A stretch of 64,000 nucleotides of DNA from contig NZ_CP019327.1 in the NCBI RefSeq assembly GCF_001971705.1, positions 1,178,001 through 1,242,000 on the forward strand, in the 5' to 3' direction. The translations under genes and the position numbers were made by a program. Each line of letters starts with the position of its first letter. The first letter of the stretch is position 1. Below the pieces are notes generated by a model. It ran no database searches. It saw only the letters and a program-made list of their open reading frames with translations, and was not told where the DNA came from. This DNA is from Natronorubrum daqingense (lineage in GTDB: Archaea > Halobacteriota > Halobacteria > Halobacteriales > Natrialbaceae). This document shows positions 25,275-34,770 of this stretch, piece by piece.

Positions 25275-26957
25275 ATGTTCGATCCTGACGATCTCGAGGA
25301 AATCCGCGCTGGGAAAGCGGAGTGGCACGAGGAGGAAGTCGAGCCGACGGTGGATCGGTTCGGCGAACGAAAAGAGACGTTTACGACGGATACGGGGGGT
25401 CAAACGGTCGATCGACTGTACACGCCAGCGGATATTTCGGACGTGGATTACCAGGAGGATCTGGGCTACCCCGGAGAGCCACCCTACACGCGCGGCGTGT
25501 ATTCGACGGGGTATCGTGGTCGCCTCTGGACGATGCGTCAGTACGCCGGATTCTCGACGCCTGAGGATACCAACGAGCGCTATCACTACCTGCTCGATCA
25601 GGGCCAGACGGGGCTTTCGATGGCGTTCGACTTGCCGACGCAGATGGGCCACGACTCCGACGCGAGCATGTCGGCCGGTGAGATCGGAAAGGCCGGCGTG
25701 GCGATCGACTCACTCGCTGACATGGAGACCGTCTTCGACGGCATCCCACTCGACGAAGTGTCGACCTCGATGACGATCAACGCGCCTGCGTCGGTCTTAC
25801 TCGCGATGTACATCGCCGTGGGTGACCAGCAGGGCGTCGACCGCGAGCAACTGCGCGGAACGATTCAAAACGACATTCTCAAGGAGTACATCGCTCGAAA
25901 CACCTACATCTACCCGCCGGAGTCGTCGATGCGGATCATCACCGATATCTTCGAATTCTGTGCCTCGGAGACGCCAAAGTTCAACACGATTTCGATTTCG
26001 GGCTACCACATCCGAGAGGCGGGATCGACGGCTGCACAGGAACTCGCGTTCACGCTCGGTGACGGTATCGAGTACGTCGAGACGGCGATCGAAGCCGGCC
26101 TCGATGTCGACGACTTCGCGCCCCAGCTCTCCTTTTTCTTCAACGGGCACAACAACATCTTCGAGGAGGTTGCGAAGTTCCGCGCCGCTCGCCGAATGTG
26201 GCACGACATCATCGACGAGCGCTTCGACGCGAACGACCCCAAATCGAAACAGCTCAAGTTCCACACCCAGACGGCGGGGTCGATGCTCACTGCCCAACAA
26301 ATCGAGAACAACGTCGTCCGCGTCGCCTATCAGGCACTCGCCGCCGTCCTCGGGGGCACGCAGAGTCTCCACACCAACGGCAAGGACGAGGCCCTCGCGC
26401 TGCCGACCGAGGAATCCGTCCGAACGGCCCTGCGAACCCAACAAATCCTCGCCCACGAGTCCGGGGCTGCGGACACGATCGACCCGCTCGCCGGCAGCTA
26501 CTACGTCGAATCGCTCACCGACGACGTCGAGGAAGAAGCCTACGAGATCCTCGAGGAAGTCGACGAACGCGGCGGCATGCGCGAAGCGATCGAACAACAG
26601 TGGGTCCAGCGCCAGATCCAGGACACGTCCTTCGATCGCCAGAAGGAAATCGACTCGAACGACCGCATCATCGTCGGCGTCAACGAGTTCGAAGTCGACG
26701 AAGACCCCGAGATGGACGTCCAGGAGATCACCGAAGAAGACCAGCAACGACAGATCGACAGCCTCGAGTCGACCCGCGCGGACCGAGACGACGACGCTGT
26801 CGAGGCCAAACTCGACGCACTCCGAGAGGCGGCCCAAGGTGAGGACAACCTGATGCCGTACATCATCGACGCCGTGAAAGTGTACGCGACAGTCGGGGAG
26901 ATCTGTAACGTGCTCCGAGACGAGTTCGGTGAGTATCAACCGGGAAGCGCGGTCTGA
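25275..26957 (+). CDS. Methylmalonyl-CoA mutase, large (catalytic) subunit
   Basis: The 560-residue protein contains only the TIM-barrel catalytic domain of methylmalonyl-CoA mutase, as usual in archaea; the B12-binding domain (DxHxxG) is absent and must come from a separate small subunit that is not in this window. Conserved stretches include [46 protein letters not shown] and the [16 protein letters not shown] region. It interconverts methylmalonyl-CoA and succinyl-CoA. The ATG at 25275 gives the family start. The epimerase gene follows after 108 bases on the same strand, so these act in one pathway (propionyl-CoA metabolism or the methylaspartate cycle). Confidence 0.93.
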   Translation: MFDPDDLEEIRAGKAEWHEEEVEPTVDRFGERKETFTTDTGGQTVDRLYTPADISDVDYQEDLGYPGEPPYTRGVYSTGYRGRLWTMRQYAGFSTPEDTNERYHYLLDQGQTGLSMAFDLPTQMGHDSDASMSAGEIGKAGVAIDSLADMETVFDGIPLDEVSTSMTINAPASVLLAMYIAVGDQQGVDREQLRGTIQNDILKEYIARNTYIYPPESSMRIITDIFEFCASETPKFNTISISGYHIREAGSTAAQELAFTLGDGIEYVETAIEAGLDVDDFAPQLSFFFNGHNNIFEEVAKFRAARRMWHDIIDERFDANDPKSKQLKFHTQTAGSMLTAQQIENNVVRVAYQALAAVLGGTQSLHTNGKDEALALPTEESVRTALRTQQILAHESGAADTIDPLAGSYYVESLTDDVEEEAYEILEEVDERGGMREAIEQQWVQRQIQDTSFDRQKEIDSNDRIIVGVNEFEVDEDPEMDVQEITEEDQQRQIDSLESTRADRDDDAVEAKLDALREAAQGEDNLMPYIIDAVKVYATVGEICNVLRDEFGEYQPGSAV

Positions 26958-26976
26958 GACTGTTCGCCATTCGTCT

Positions 26977-27007
26977 TTCGACTTTCGCCGTTCGACTTTC
27001 GTTTTTT
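26977..27007 (+). terminator. Direct repeat and T run between mutase and epimerase genes
   Basis: TTCGACTTTCG occurs twice (26977-26987 and 26991-27001), directly followed by six Ts (27002-27007). A pyrimidine-rich T run just after a gene is the usual archaeal termination signal. It would weaken or uncouple epimerase transcription from the mutase. Confidence 0.45.
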
Positions 27008-27065
27008 CGAGTCCGGCCTGGTGAAACCACATCAATATTTGTGTTCGACATCGAACCCTCGAGCG

Positions 27066-27449
27066 ATGCACTTCGAGCACGCCGGAATCGCGACCGAGGA
27101 CGCACAGGAACTCGCGGAACTGTACTCGGACCTCTTCGGACTGGCGGTCGCACACGAAGAGGAGTTCGACGGCATGCGCGTCGTCTTCCTCGAGTGTGGC
27201 GACGGCTACTTCGAACTCCTCGAGCCGTTCGAAGACGGCACCATCGCGCAGTATCTCGAGGCGAATGGGTCTGGTATTCACCATCTCGCGCTCGCAACGG
27301 AGGACATCGAAGCCGCCCTCGAGACGGCGCGCGAACACGACGTTTCGCTGATCGACGAGGAACCGCGCCCCGGTGCGTGGGGCCACTCGGTCGCGTTCCT
27401 TCACCCGAAGGATACTGGCGGCATCCTCCTCGAGTTAGTCGAACACTGA
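27066..27449 (+). CDS. mce: Methylmalonyl-CoA epimerase
   Basis: The 127-residue protein is a vicinal-oxygen-chelate fold with two beta-alpha-beta3 repeats. Metal ligands typical of the epimerase are visible: His5 in HAGIA, the Glu near FELLEP, His in IHHLAL, and the Glu in GILLELVEH. It converts the R and S forms of methylmalonyl-CoA before the mutase step. The length is normal. The ATG at 27066 follows an AT-rich segment (CAATATTTG) that may be a promoter. Confidence 0.92.
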   Translation: MHFEHAGIATEDAQELAELYSDLFGLAVAHEEEFDGMRVVFLECGDGYFELLEPFEDGTIAQYLEANGSGIHHLALATEDIEAALETAREHDVSLIDEEPRPGAWGHSVAFLHPKDTGGILLELVEH

Positions 27450-27527
27450 CGCTCGCACCAGTGGAGAGGAAAACGAGTGCTACTTTCTGCCGACAGGACG
27501 TAGCCAAGCCGAGATTCGGCGTCCGAG

Positions 27528-27911
27528 TTACCGACTCGAGTCGCCGTCTCCGTCTCGATCGATACTGATTCGATGTGGCTCGGGTCGCTCTTGCTCACCA
27601 CTATTGCCGCCGCCGACGGGAATCTTCGTTCGCAAGTCTGCGGCGAACGATTGAACCTGATCGACGACAGTCTGAACTTCCTCTTCGAACTGCTCGACGG
27701 ATCGTTCGACGTAGTGGACTCGTTGAGCGGGTATCCGACGGACGATGTCGTGCCCTTCCTCGTCCTCGTCGGTCTTGATGATCCAGTGATCTTGGAAGTA
27801 TGCGATGTGTTCGTTCGGAACCGTCTTGTTGACGGTGCCCTCGTCGGGTTCGTCGTAGACGATCGTTGCCTCACCGAGGTCTCGCTCGAGTTCGAGGTCA
27901 TCGTCGACCAT
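27528..27911 (-). CDS. Haloarchaeal conserved hypothetical protein
   Basis: The 127-residue acidic protein has a beta-rich first half (MVDDDLELERDLGEATIVYDEP, then HIAYFQDHWIIKTDEDEEG), a short helical segment with heptad spacing (VERSVEQFEEEVQTVVDQVQSFAADL, about 67-92), and a polar tail. There is no signal peptide or catalytic motif. The pattern of small beta-domain and helix occurs in many single-copy haloarchaeal proteins that I cannot name. It faces the epimerase gene, 79 bases from its 3' end. Confidence 0.6.
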   Translation of the reverse strand: MVDDDLELERDLGEATIVYDEPDEGTVNKTVPNEHIAYFQDHWIIKTDEDEEGHDIVRRIPAQRVHYVERSVEQFEEEVQTVVDQVQSFAADLRTKIPVGGGNSGEQERPEPHRISIDRDGDGDSSR

Positions 27912-28015
27912 ATCGGGTGCTAGAGTATCCTATCCGCGTAGCTACTGTGCTTGCGAATCAGTGTGGTTCAGTTCACCATGATACGCACACGAGGACGATT
28001 CGACGACGGTCGAAC

Positions 28016-28693
28016 TCACCCGAAATTCTCGATCAGCGCGTCGTCAGCGTCGCCGCCGGCGTCTTCGATCGTCTCCGAGACGAACGTCACGAACGATTCG
28101 AAGCCAAAGGCGTAGAGTTGCCCGTCCTCGAGGTGAGTCTCGATTGCGTCGGCGAGTCCGTCGCTCTCGCCGTCCTCGAGAACGGTAACGGCCGCGCCCG
28201 CGTCCTCGAGGGCGTCCAGTCGGTCGGTGTGGGCCGGCGCGTCGTCCTGGTAGATCACGGTCGCGTCGTGACCCGACTCGTGGGCTGCTTCGGCGATGGA
28301 AACGGCAGGGCCGACGCCGGGGCCGCCCGCGACGGCGACGACGTCCTGGTCTCCGTCGTAGGTGATCGTGCCGAAGGGACCCTCGATGTGGACGATTTCG
28401 CCGCCCTCGAAGTCGGCGAGCCAGGGCGACAGTTCGCCGTCGGGGTCGATTCCGACCGTGATTTCGAACGTCTCCGTTACCGACGGCGAGGAGAGCGTGT
28501 AGTGGCGCATGACGACGTCGTCTTCCTCGAGGTCGGCTGCCGTCTGATCGTCTTCGCCGGGGACGGCCCGGAGCAAGACGAACTGGCCGGGGAGCGCCTC
28601 GAACTCCTCGGGTGCCTCGAGTTCGAGTGCAATGGTTCCGTTCCCAACGTCGCGAATCGCTTCGACCGTCACCGGTGTCCCGTCGATTGCCAT
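28016..28693 (-). CDS. Ferredoxin/NAD(P) reductase-like flavoprotein (FNR family)
   Basis: This 225-residue protein has the FNR two-domain order. The N-terminal flavin-binding beta-barrel has the RHYTLSSPS motif (R-x-Y-(S/T)), and the C-terminal nucleotide-binding domain has VAVAGGPGVGPAVS. The usual final aromatic tail is a short NFG. It could move electrons between ferredoxin, flavin and NAD(P)H. The start is the ATG at 28693. It is divergent from korAB (spacer 321 bases), whose product reduces ferredoxin, so a shared electron pool is a sensible idea. Confidence 0.75.
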   Translation of the reverse strand: MAIDGTPVTVEAIRDVGNGTIALELEAPEEFEALPGQFVLLRAVPGEDDQTAADLEEDDVVMRHYTLSSPSVTETFEITVGIDPDGELSPWLADFEGGEIVHIEGPFGTITYDGDQDVVAVAGGPGVGPAVSIAEAAHESGHDATVIYQDDAPAHTDRLDALEDAGAAVTVLEDGESDGLADAIETHLEDGQLYAFGFESFVTFVSETIEDAGGDADDALIENFG

Positions 28694-29014
28694 GTCCGAT
28701 CGTTTGGTGCCCCGTCGAAAAGGCGTTCCGTTACCCGTCGTCCTCGAGGGTGTAAATAGACAGTCGTCGGGTCTCTCGATTCGTTCAATTCGAGGCAAAT
28801 ATTGACGAACGTATGAGGTGGGTCTCCAAGATACGGAGTAGCAGGCCTGGATTGGCGATCTTTGCCAGAATTCGATATGTGTGGTTTCTCCCAGGAAGAC
28901 TGTAACGATTAATAGAAACTGACCTCGGTAGCCGAACATATCATCGACTGTTGTCGAAGTGTGGTTGGGTTTTCAGAAGCCTTTTCATTTACTGGGGGCA
29001 AGGTTCGGCATAAC
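28694..29014. promoter_or_regulatory. Divergent spacer, flavoprotein versus korAB
   Basis: No gene is apparent in these 321 bases. The korA side has an AT-richer patch (CCTTTTCATTTACTGG, 28980-28995) about 20-35 bases before the ATG, the likely TATA region. A second AT-rich patch (AACGATTAATAGAAACTG) lies near 28905-28922. Confidence 0.4.
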
Positions 29015-30772
29015 ATGGCTGAGGATCTCAACTGGGCGGTTGGAGGCGAGGCCGGGGACGGTATCGACTCCACGGGAAAAATCTTCGCTCAGGCACTTTC
29101 CCGAGCCGGACGGCACGTATTCACGTCGAAAGATTTCGCGTCGCGAATCCGCGGCGGCTACACAGCGTACAAGATTCGAACGTCGGTCGAAGACGTCCAA
29201 AGCGTCGTGGATCGACTGGACATTCTCGTCGCGTTGACACAGCGAACTATCGACGAAAATCTCGACGAACTACACGACGGTAGTGCCGTCATCTACGACG
29301 GCGAACGCTCGTGGGAAGCCGAGATCCCAGATGAAGTTGAAGCAGTCGACGTTCCACTTAAATCGATCGCAGAGGATGCTGGCGGTGCGATCATGCGCAA
29401 TATCGTCGCCCTCGGTGCTGCGTGTGAAATCACCGGCTTCGACGTCGAATACCTCGACGAGGCCCTCGAGAAACGCTTCGGTGGCAAGGGCTCGAAGATC
29501 GTCGAGAACAACAAGGAAGCCGCACGCCTCGGTCAGGAGTACGTCCAGGAGCACTACGATTTGGACCACCTCGGCTACAACGTCGAGACGACGGACAACG
29601 ACTACGTCCTGCTCAACGGTGACGAGGCGATCGGGATGGGTGCCATCGCTGCCGGCTGTCGCTTCTATGCAGGCTACCCGATCACGCCCGCGACGAACGT
29701 CATGGAGTACCTGACGGGACGGATCGAAGACTACGGCGGTCACGTCGTCCAGGCCGAAGACGAACTGTCGGCGATCAACATGGCGCTCGGTGGTGCCCGT
29801 GCCGGTGCCCGCTCGATGACTGCGACCTCCGGCCCCGGGATCGACCTGATGACCGAGACGTTCGGACTCATCGCGACGAGCGAGACGCCACTCGTCATCG
29901 TCGACGTCATGCGCTCTGGCCCCTCGACCGGGATGCCGACGAAACAAGAACAGGGCGACCTCAACATGACACTCTACGGTGGTCACGGCGAAATTCCGCG
30001 CTTCGTCGTCGCCCCGACGACGATTGCCGAGTGTTTCTGGAAGACCGTCGAGGCGTTCAACTACGCCGAGAAGTACCAGACGCCAGTGTACGTGGTCTCC
30101 GACCTCGCACTCGCCGTCACCGAACAAACCTTCGAGCCGGACGTGTTCGACATGGACGACGTCGAAATCGACCGCGGAAAACTCGTCGATGACGACGAAG
30201 TCGACGAGTGGCTCGACGCACAGGGACGCTTCCGCGCCCACGCCGTCACCGACGACGGCATCAGTCCGCGCGCGAAACCCGGCACGGTCGACGGCGCACA
30301 CATGTCGACCGGCCTCGAGCACGACGAACTCGGTCGCCGGACGGAAGAGGAAGACGAGCGCGTCCAGCAAGTCGACAAACGCTACCGCAAAGTCGAAACT
30401 GCACAGAACGAAGAGGACTGGGATTACCGCGAATTCGGCGACGAGGACGCCGACAACCTCGTCATCTCGTGGGGGTCGAACGAAGGTGCACTTATCGAAG
30501 CGCTCGACTATCTCGAGGACGACGGCGTCGACGTGCGCGTCATTTCGGTTCCCTACATCTTCCCGCGGCCTGATCTCAGCGACGAGATCGAGGCTGCCGA
30601 GGAGACGATCGTCGTCGAGTGTAACGCGACCGGACAGTTCGCCGACGTGATCGAACACGACGCCCTTACCCGCGTCAAGCGCATCAACAAGTACACCGGC
30701 GTCCGCTTCAAGGCGGACGAACTCGCCGAACAGATTGTCGACCAACTCTCCGAGGAGGTACCAGCACAATGA
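29015..30772 (+). CDS. korA: 2-oxoacid:ferredoxin oxidoreductase alpha subunit (KorA type)
   Basis: The 585-residue protein fuses the gamma domain (about 1-190; GEAGDGIDSTGKIFAQALSR, SRIRGGYTAYKIR) to the alpha, pyrimidine-binding part (about 205-420; GCRFYAGYPITPATNVMEYL, QAEDELSAINMALGG). Together with the beta subunit it decarboxylates a 2-oxoacid to an acyl-CoA and reduces ferredoxin, replacing a NAD-linked dehydrogenase in haloarchaea. The name Kor (2-oxoglutarate) rather than Por (pyruvate) rests on remembered resemblance of the N-terminus to haloarchaeal KorA. The stop overlaps the ATG of korB (ATGA). Confidence 0.88.
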   Translation: MAEDLNWAVGGEAGDGIDSTGKIFAQALSRAGRHVFTSKDFASRIRGGYTAYKIRTSVEDVQSVVDRLDILVALTQRTIDENLDELHDGSAVIYDGERSWEAEIPDEVEAVDVPLKSIAEDAGGAIMRNIVALGAACEITGFDVEYLDEALEKRFGGKGSKIVENNKEAARLGQEYVQEHYDLDHLGYNVETTDNDYVLLNGDEAIGMGAIAAGCRFYAGYPITPATNVMEYLTGRIEDYGGHVVQAEDELSAINMALGGARAGARSMTATSGPGIDLMTETFGLIATSETPLVIVDVMRSGPSTGMPTKQEQGDLNMTLYGGHGEIPRFVVAPTTIAECFWKTVEAFNYAEKYQTPVYVVSDLALAVTEQTFEPDVFDMDDVEIDRGKLVDDDEVDEWLDAQGRFRAHAVTDDGISPRAKPGTVDGAHMSTGLEHDELGRRTEEEDERVQQVDKRYRKVETAQNEEDWDYREFGDEDADNLVISWGSNEGALIEALDYLEDDGVDVRVISVPYIFPRPDLSDEIEAAEETIVVECNATGQFADVIEHDALTRVKRINKYTGVRFKADELAEQIVDQLSEEVPAQ

Positions 30773-31632
30773 GCTCCGACGTACGATTCACCGACTTCAA
30801 ATCCGACAAACAGCCCACGTGGTGTCCCGGTTGCGGCGACTTCGGGACGATGAACGGTATGATGAAAGGCCTCGCCGAGACCGGCAACGATCCGGACAAC
30901 ACGTTCGTGGTCGCCGGCATCGGCTGTTCCGGAAAGATCGGGACCTACATGCACAGCTACGCGCTGCACGGGGTTCACGGTCGCGCGCTGCCGGTCGGCA
31001 CGGGCGTCAAGATGGCTCGACCCGACATCGAAGTGATGGTCGCCGGCGGTGACGGTGACGGCTACTCGATCGGTGCCGGCCACTTCGTCCACGCCGTCCG
31101 CCGGAACGTCGACATGTCCTACGTCGTCATGGACAACCGAATCTACGGTCTCACCAAGGGCCAAGCCTCGCCGACCTCGCGCTCGGACTTCGAGACCTCG
31201 ACGACGCCAGAAGGACCGAAACAGCCGCCAGTCAACCCGCTCGCACTTGCACTGGCCTCGGGCGCGTCCTTTATCGCCCAGTCGTTCGCCTCCGACGCGC
31301 TTCGACACCAGGAGATCATCGAGGAAGCCATTGAACACGACGGTTTCGGCTTCGTCAACGTCTTCAGCCCGTGTGTCACGTTCAACGACGTCGACACCTA
31401 CGACTACTTCCGCGACAGCTTAGTCGACCTGCAAGAAGAGGGTCACGATCCAAACGACTACGAGGCTGCCAAAGAGGTCATCCTCGACAGCGACAAGGAG
31501 TACCAAGGCGTGATGTACCAGGACGACGAGTCCGTTCCGTATCACGAACAACACGGCGTCACCGAGGACATGTCCGAAATCCCTGACGGCGCGCCGGAAG
31601 ACGCGATGGACCTCGTCCGCGAGTTCTACTGA
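30769..31632 (+). CDS. korB: 2-oxoacid:ferredoxin oxidoreductase beta subunit (KorB type)
   Basis: The 287-residue protein binds thiamine diphosphate and the [4Fe-4S] cluster. WCPGCGDFG (residues about 18-26) gives cluster cysteines, and a further Cys is at GIGCSGKIG. The ThDP motif runs from GGDGDGYSIGAGHF to VVMDNRIYGLTKGQASPTS. The fourth cysteine of the cluster is likely the one in VFSPCVTFND. It overlaps korA by four bases, so the two are co-translated. No separate ferredoxin-domain delta subunit is present, as usual for halophiles. Confidence 0.9.
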   Translation: MSSDVRFTDFKSDKQPTWCPGCGDFGTMNGMMKGLAETGNDPDNTFVVAGIGCSGKIGTYMHSYALHGVHGRALPVGTGVKMARPDIEVMVAGGDGDGYSIGAGHFVHAVRRNVDMSYVVMDNRIYGLTKGQASPTSRSDFETSTTPEGPKQPPVNPLALALASGASFIAQSFASDALRHQEIIEEAIEHDGFGFVNVFSPCVTFNDVDTYDYFRDSLVDLQEEGHDPNDYEAAKEVILDSDKEYQGVMYQDDESVPYHEQHGVTEDMSEIPDGAPEDAMDLVREFY

Positions 31633-31790
31633 CGACCGCCCGCAGTTTTTGACCGCCGCGTTTTGAACACCACAGCCACCAGCGAAGCGCCTGTGTCCGG
31701 TACCGCTTTTTCGAAACCGATGCTCGAGAGCTGCATGCGCCTTCGTCTCTATCCATCCGACGGCGTTTCGCACGCCGCCTCGAGGACGCC

Positions 31791-32042
31791 GTGATGTCGG
31801 TCTCGAAATTTCAGCAACGGCCCGGTCCGACGCCTCGCGAGGAGCATGAGCGAGCCACCAGCGTCGACTCGCGTCACCGTCTCGATGCTGGCCGCGAAGT
31901 TAGACACCGTCCACGCGACCGGTCGACGACGACCGACGTCAGGCCGCTCACCGCAAAACAGCGGGAAGCCCTCGAGTTGGCGTACGAACTGGGGTACTAT
32001 CGACGCCCCCGGGCGGTCCGACTCGGGACGGTAGCAACGTAA
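31791..32042 (+). pseudogene. Degraded HTH_10 (Bat-type) regulator remnant
   Basis: In one frame the end of this stretch reads DVRPLTAKQREALELAYELGYY followed by RRPRAVRLGTVAT and a stop. This is the first half of an HTH_10 domain, cut off exactly where the recognition helices should follow. In the +1 frame, from the ATG at 31846, a plausible N-terminus (MSEPPASTRVTVSMLAAKL) is seen. The two halves are out of frame, so this looks like a shortened, frameshifted regulator. The bases downstream to 32296 hold nothing that resumes the domain. Confidence 0.5.
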
Positions 32043-32296
32043 GTGACGATTTCGGAGTCGGGCACGTCACAGCGCTTGCAAGGCGCAGAATCGAGACTGA
32101 TAAACGCCGTCTTCGGGACGTCCGCCCGCGAGTCCTGAGTCGGTAACGGACGCTGGATTTCCCCGTTCACCGTCCGGTCACCGTTCTCCGTTCACTCGCC
32201 GCGTCACGGTCGTTCGTCGCTCGAGTACACACTGGTCGTCCCGTTCGATCGCCGCATTTGGGACAGATACCGACCGTAACGGGGTGCGTCGGATCC

Positions 32297-32518
32297 CTAT
32301 TCGCTACTGTACGAGGCGTCGTACCATCGGTACAGTGGTGTAAATACGGCGAAGACGAGAATTGCACCGATAGCGACACCAATCCACTCTGCGTATGGCA
32401 TCTCGAGACCGGCGAAGGACTCTCCGAGCGTCCCTCCGGCGATCATCATCGCGTAAATCACCGCAAGACCGAGGATGATTCGTGTGATAAAATTGTCCTC
32501 GACAGGATTTTGACCCAT
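32297..32518 (-). CDS. Small two-helix membrane protein
   Basis: Starting at the ATG at 32518, the 73-residue product has a short polar N-terminus (MGQNPVEDNFITR) and two membrane helices (about 14-30 and 44-63) separated by a short acidic loop (ESFAGLEMPYAEW). Its C-terminus is short and charged. Many haloarchaea carry such small membrane proteins, but none that I can name a function for. The 32043-32296 stretch beyond its stop holds no other supported gene. Confidence 0.62.
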   Translation of the reverse strand: MGQNPVEDNFITRIILGLAVIYAMMIAGGTLGESFAGLEMPYAEWIGVAIGAILVFAVFTPLYRWYDASYSSE

Positions 32519-32913
32519 GTTGCAACGTAGTCGGCGAGGTTCTATAGTTTCTCTGGTGACATAACTCGTGTTCAGTTCGTCCGGCCACTTTTCGTCGCTC
32601 GAGGAAGCCGTCGAATACCAGCGCGTAACCGCCAACCCGGGGCGAGTGCTGGTCGCATGTTCGTCGCTGTTATCCGCCAGTTGGTTTTCGTTTTCTGTTT
32701 TGGGTTCTCGCTCACGCTACTCGGGGCGCGCTCGTATCGAATCGTGCTAGCTCCGTTCGACCGACTCTTCAGCGACTGATGGCGCACACCATCTAGTGAA
32801 CTCGCACCTCCGACGATTGAGGAGAGGACAAGTCCCCTCTCACAACAGTTGTGAAGGAAACAAGTCCGAATATCGACTGGATAGTAACGGACGCACTCGC
32901 GAACCGTCTCCGT

Positions 32914-34599
32914 ATGGCAGAATGGCAGCGACGATCGGTGCTAGCAGGGGGCGTGGTGCTTTCGATTGGCGGACTCGCGTCGGTCGGTGCCGGGTCCGAC
33001 GGAGACGATACGCAGGACCTCCCGGATCCGGACGTTGACCCCAACCCGGAACTAGACGAAGACTGGCCCTCCTCCGATGGCGGCCCCGATCAATCTAGGT
33101 CTATCCAGGCGACCCGCGAGTTCGACGGCGACGCCCTCGAGGCAGCCTGGAGCGTCGACCACGACGGCAGCGTCGCCGTCGCCGACGACACGGTCTATAC
33201 GACGTCGGAGGAGTCTGTCCTCGCGCTCGAGGCGGCGGACGGGTCGGTCGTCTGGGAGACCGACGACCTCGACGTAAGCGGTCCGTCGGTCGCCGATGAC
33301 ACCGTCTATCTCAGCGACAGCGAAGTCGTCGCGCTCGACAGGGCTGACGGACGCGTGCGCTGGACCACCGACTTCGAAAACGGTGACGCGGGCAGTCAAA
33401 CGGTCGCGTACGACGCTGTCTTCGTCGTTGCTGACGGAACGCTGTACGCCCTCGAGACGGAGGACGGATCGATCCGCTGGGGCCTCGAGTCGATCCAAGA
33501 CGAGGATGGAGACGAACAGGCGTTCATCCGAGACGTCGCTGCGGCGAACGGCGTCGTCTACGCCGTCGCCGAGGGATACCGGGGCGTCGCGCTCGATCCG
33601 GAAACGGGCGAGGAAGTCTGGCAAACCGGAATCTACGGCGGTCAGGAGATTTATCCAAACCCGACTCGTGCGACGTCGACGGGTGCCCTCCTCGGGGGCG
33701 CGTACTACAATCGCGAAATCATCGATGCTGAGACGGGGGAGTCGTTCGAATACGGTCACATCGACTCGGAGTACGTCGATCCCGTTTTAGACGAGGAGAT
33801 GTCCGTACACGGAGGCCAACACGCCCTCGTCGGTCGATCCTACGGTATCGACGACGAGTATAGCTGGGGAATTAGCATCCACTCAACTCAGCGAGTCTCG
33901 ACCGTGATCACCGAGGAAACCGTCTACGTCTACGTGATGGAGGGCGATGGGTACCCGGACGCGGAGTACAGCACGGAACTTGTCGCTCTAGATCGGTACG
34001 ACGGGACCGAACAGTGGGTGCTCTCTGCCGACGACTCGCCCGTTGGCCCGATTCGAGCCCTCAGCGACGACACGATTTACGTTGATCACGACGGCGAACT
34101 CGTGGCACTCCGCGAGGAGCTCAACGAGGACGACCAGTCCGACGGTGAGGATGGAGACGGTAGTGAAGGCGATCAGCCCGACGAAGATGAAAGCAGTGAC
34201 GAGGACGATCGATCCGACGAGGAATCGGAGGACGGCGACTCCGACGGCAGCGACGACGAAACTGAGACCGAGGATGGCGACGATGAAACCGAGGAGGAAG
34301 GCGGCGACGGCGAAGGAACCGACAGCGACGATGACGATGCTGATACCGACACCGACGACAGCGACGACACCGACGCTGACGACGCGGATACCGACGAGGC
34401 CGACGACGCGGACGGAGAAGACGAGGTAGATGACGAAAACGAAACCGGTGACGAAGCCGACGGCGGGAATGGTGGGGACGAGAACGGCGACGCTGACGAC
34501 GGTACGCCCGGATTCACGACAGGAACCGGTATCGCGGGCGGCGCGCTTGGCCTCGAGTGGCTGCGCCGGCAGGCTGGTACGGACGACCCGGAGGAATAA
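32914..34599 (+). CDS. Exported PQQ-type beta-propeller protein with acidic stalk
   Basis: The 561-residue protein starts with a Tat-like signal (WQRRSVLAGGVVLSIGG). Residues about 75-420 show repeated beta-propeller blades of the PQQ-like type: VVWETDDLDV, VRWTTDFENG, IRWGLES, EEVWQTG and EQWVLS, each after a D-x-x-(T/D)G strand turn. A long Asp/Glu/Gly stretch follows (about 428-535). The end has TPGFTTGTGIAGG, a glycine-rich hydrophobic patch and a RR pair, which resembles a degenerate PGF-type C-terminal sorting signal. It is probably a surface protein on an acidic stalk. PQQ binding itself is unlikely to be implied. A GTG at 32851 is a less likely start. Confidence 0.75.
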   Translation: MAEWQRRSVLAGGVVLSIGGLASVGAGSDGDDTQDLPDPDVDPNPELDEDWPSSDGGPDQSRSIQATREFDGDALEAAWSVDHDGSVAVADDTVYTTSEESVLALEAADGSVVWETDDLDVSGPSVADDTVYLSDSEVVALDRADGRVRWTTDFENGDAGSQTVAYDAVFVVADGTLYALETEDGSIRWGLESIQDEDGDEQAFIRDVAAANGVVYAVAEGYRGVALDPETGEEVWQTGIYGGQEIYPNPTRATSTGALLGGAYYNREIIDAETGESFEYGHIDSEYVDPVLDEEMSVHGGQHALVGRSYGIDDEYSWGISIHSTQRVSTVITEETVYVYVMEGDGYPDAEYSTELVALDRYDGTEQWVLSADDSPVGPIRALSDDTIYVDHDGELVALREELNEDDQSDGEDGDGSEGDQPDEDESSDEDDRSDEESEDGDSDGSDDETETEDGDDETEEEGGDGEGTDSDDDDADTDTDDSDDTDADDADTDEADDADGEDEVDDENETGDEADGGNGGDENGDADDGTPGFTTGTGIAGGALGLEWLRRQAGTDDPEE

Positions 34600-34770
34600 C
34601 GAGGTCCTGGCCGCGGCGAATCCGAGCGAAGGCGTTGCTTCGTAGCTCGCGGCCTCGTCGACGCATCGTTAGCAGGTGCGTGTAATTCGTGATACTCATC
34701 GTCAGCATGTACCGAACTGTCAGCGTGTTCGCTGAACTCGAGTCCAAATGAGGGAGTTACCGAGGGCACG

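Noticed and set aside
25797-27404. A 535-residue frame antisense to methylmalonyl-CoA mutase
   Set aside because: It mirrors the mutase gene in high-GC DNA and has no recognisable domain; the plus-strand gene is certain.
29270-30769. A 499-residue frame antisense to korA
   Set aside because: Shadow of the korA gene, with Val/Asp/Arg-rich composition and no domain.
32167-32382. A minus-strand stretch with CPKCG and a later Cys, like a zinc-finger microprotein
   Set aside because: There is no plausible start codon near the motif and only three cysteines, so it does not qualify as a gene.
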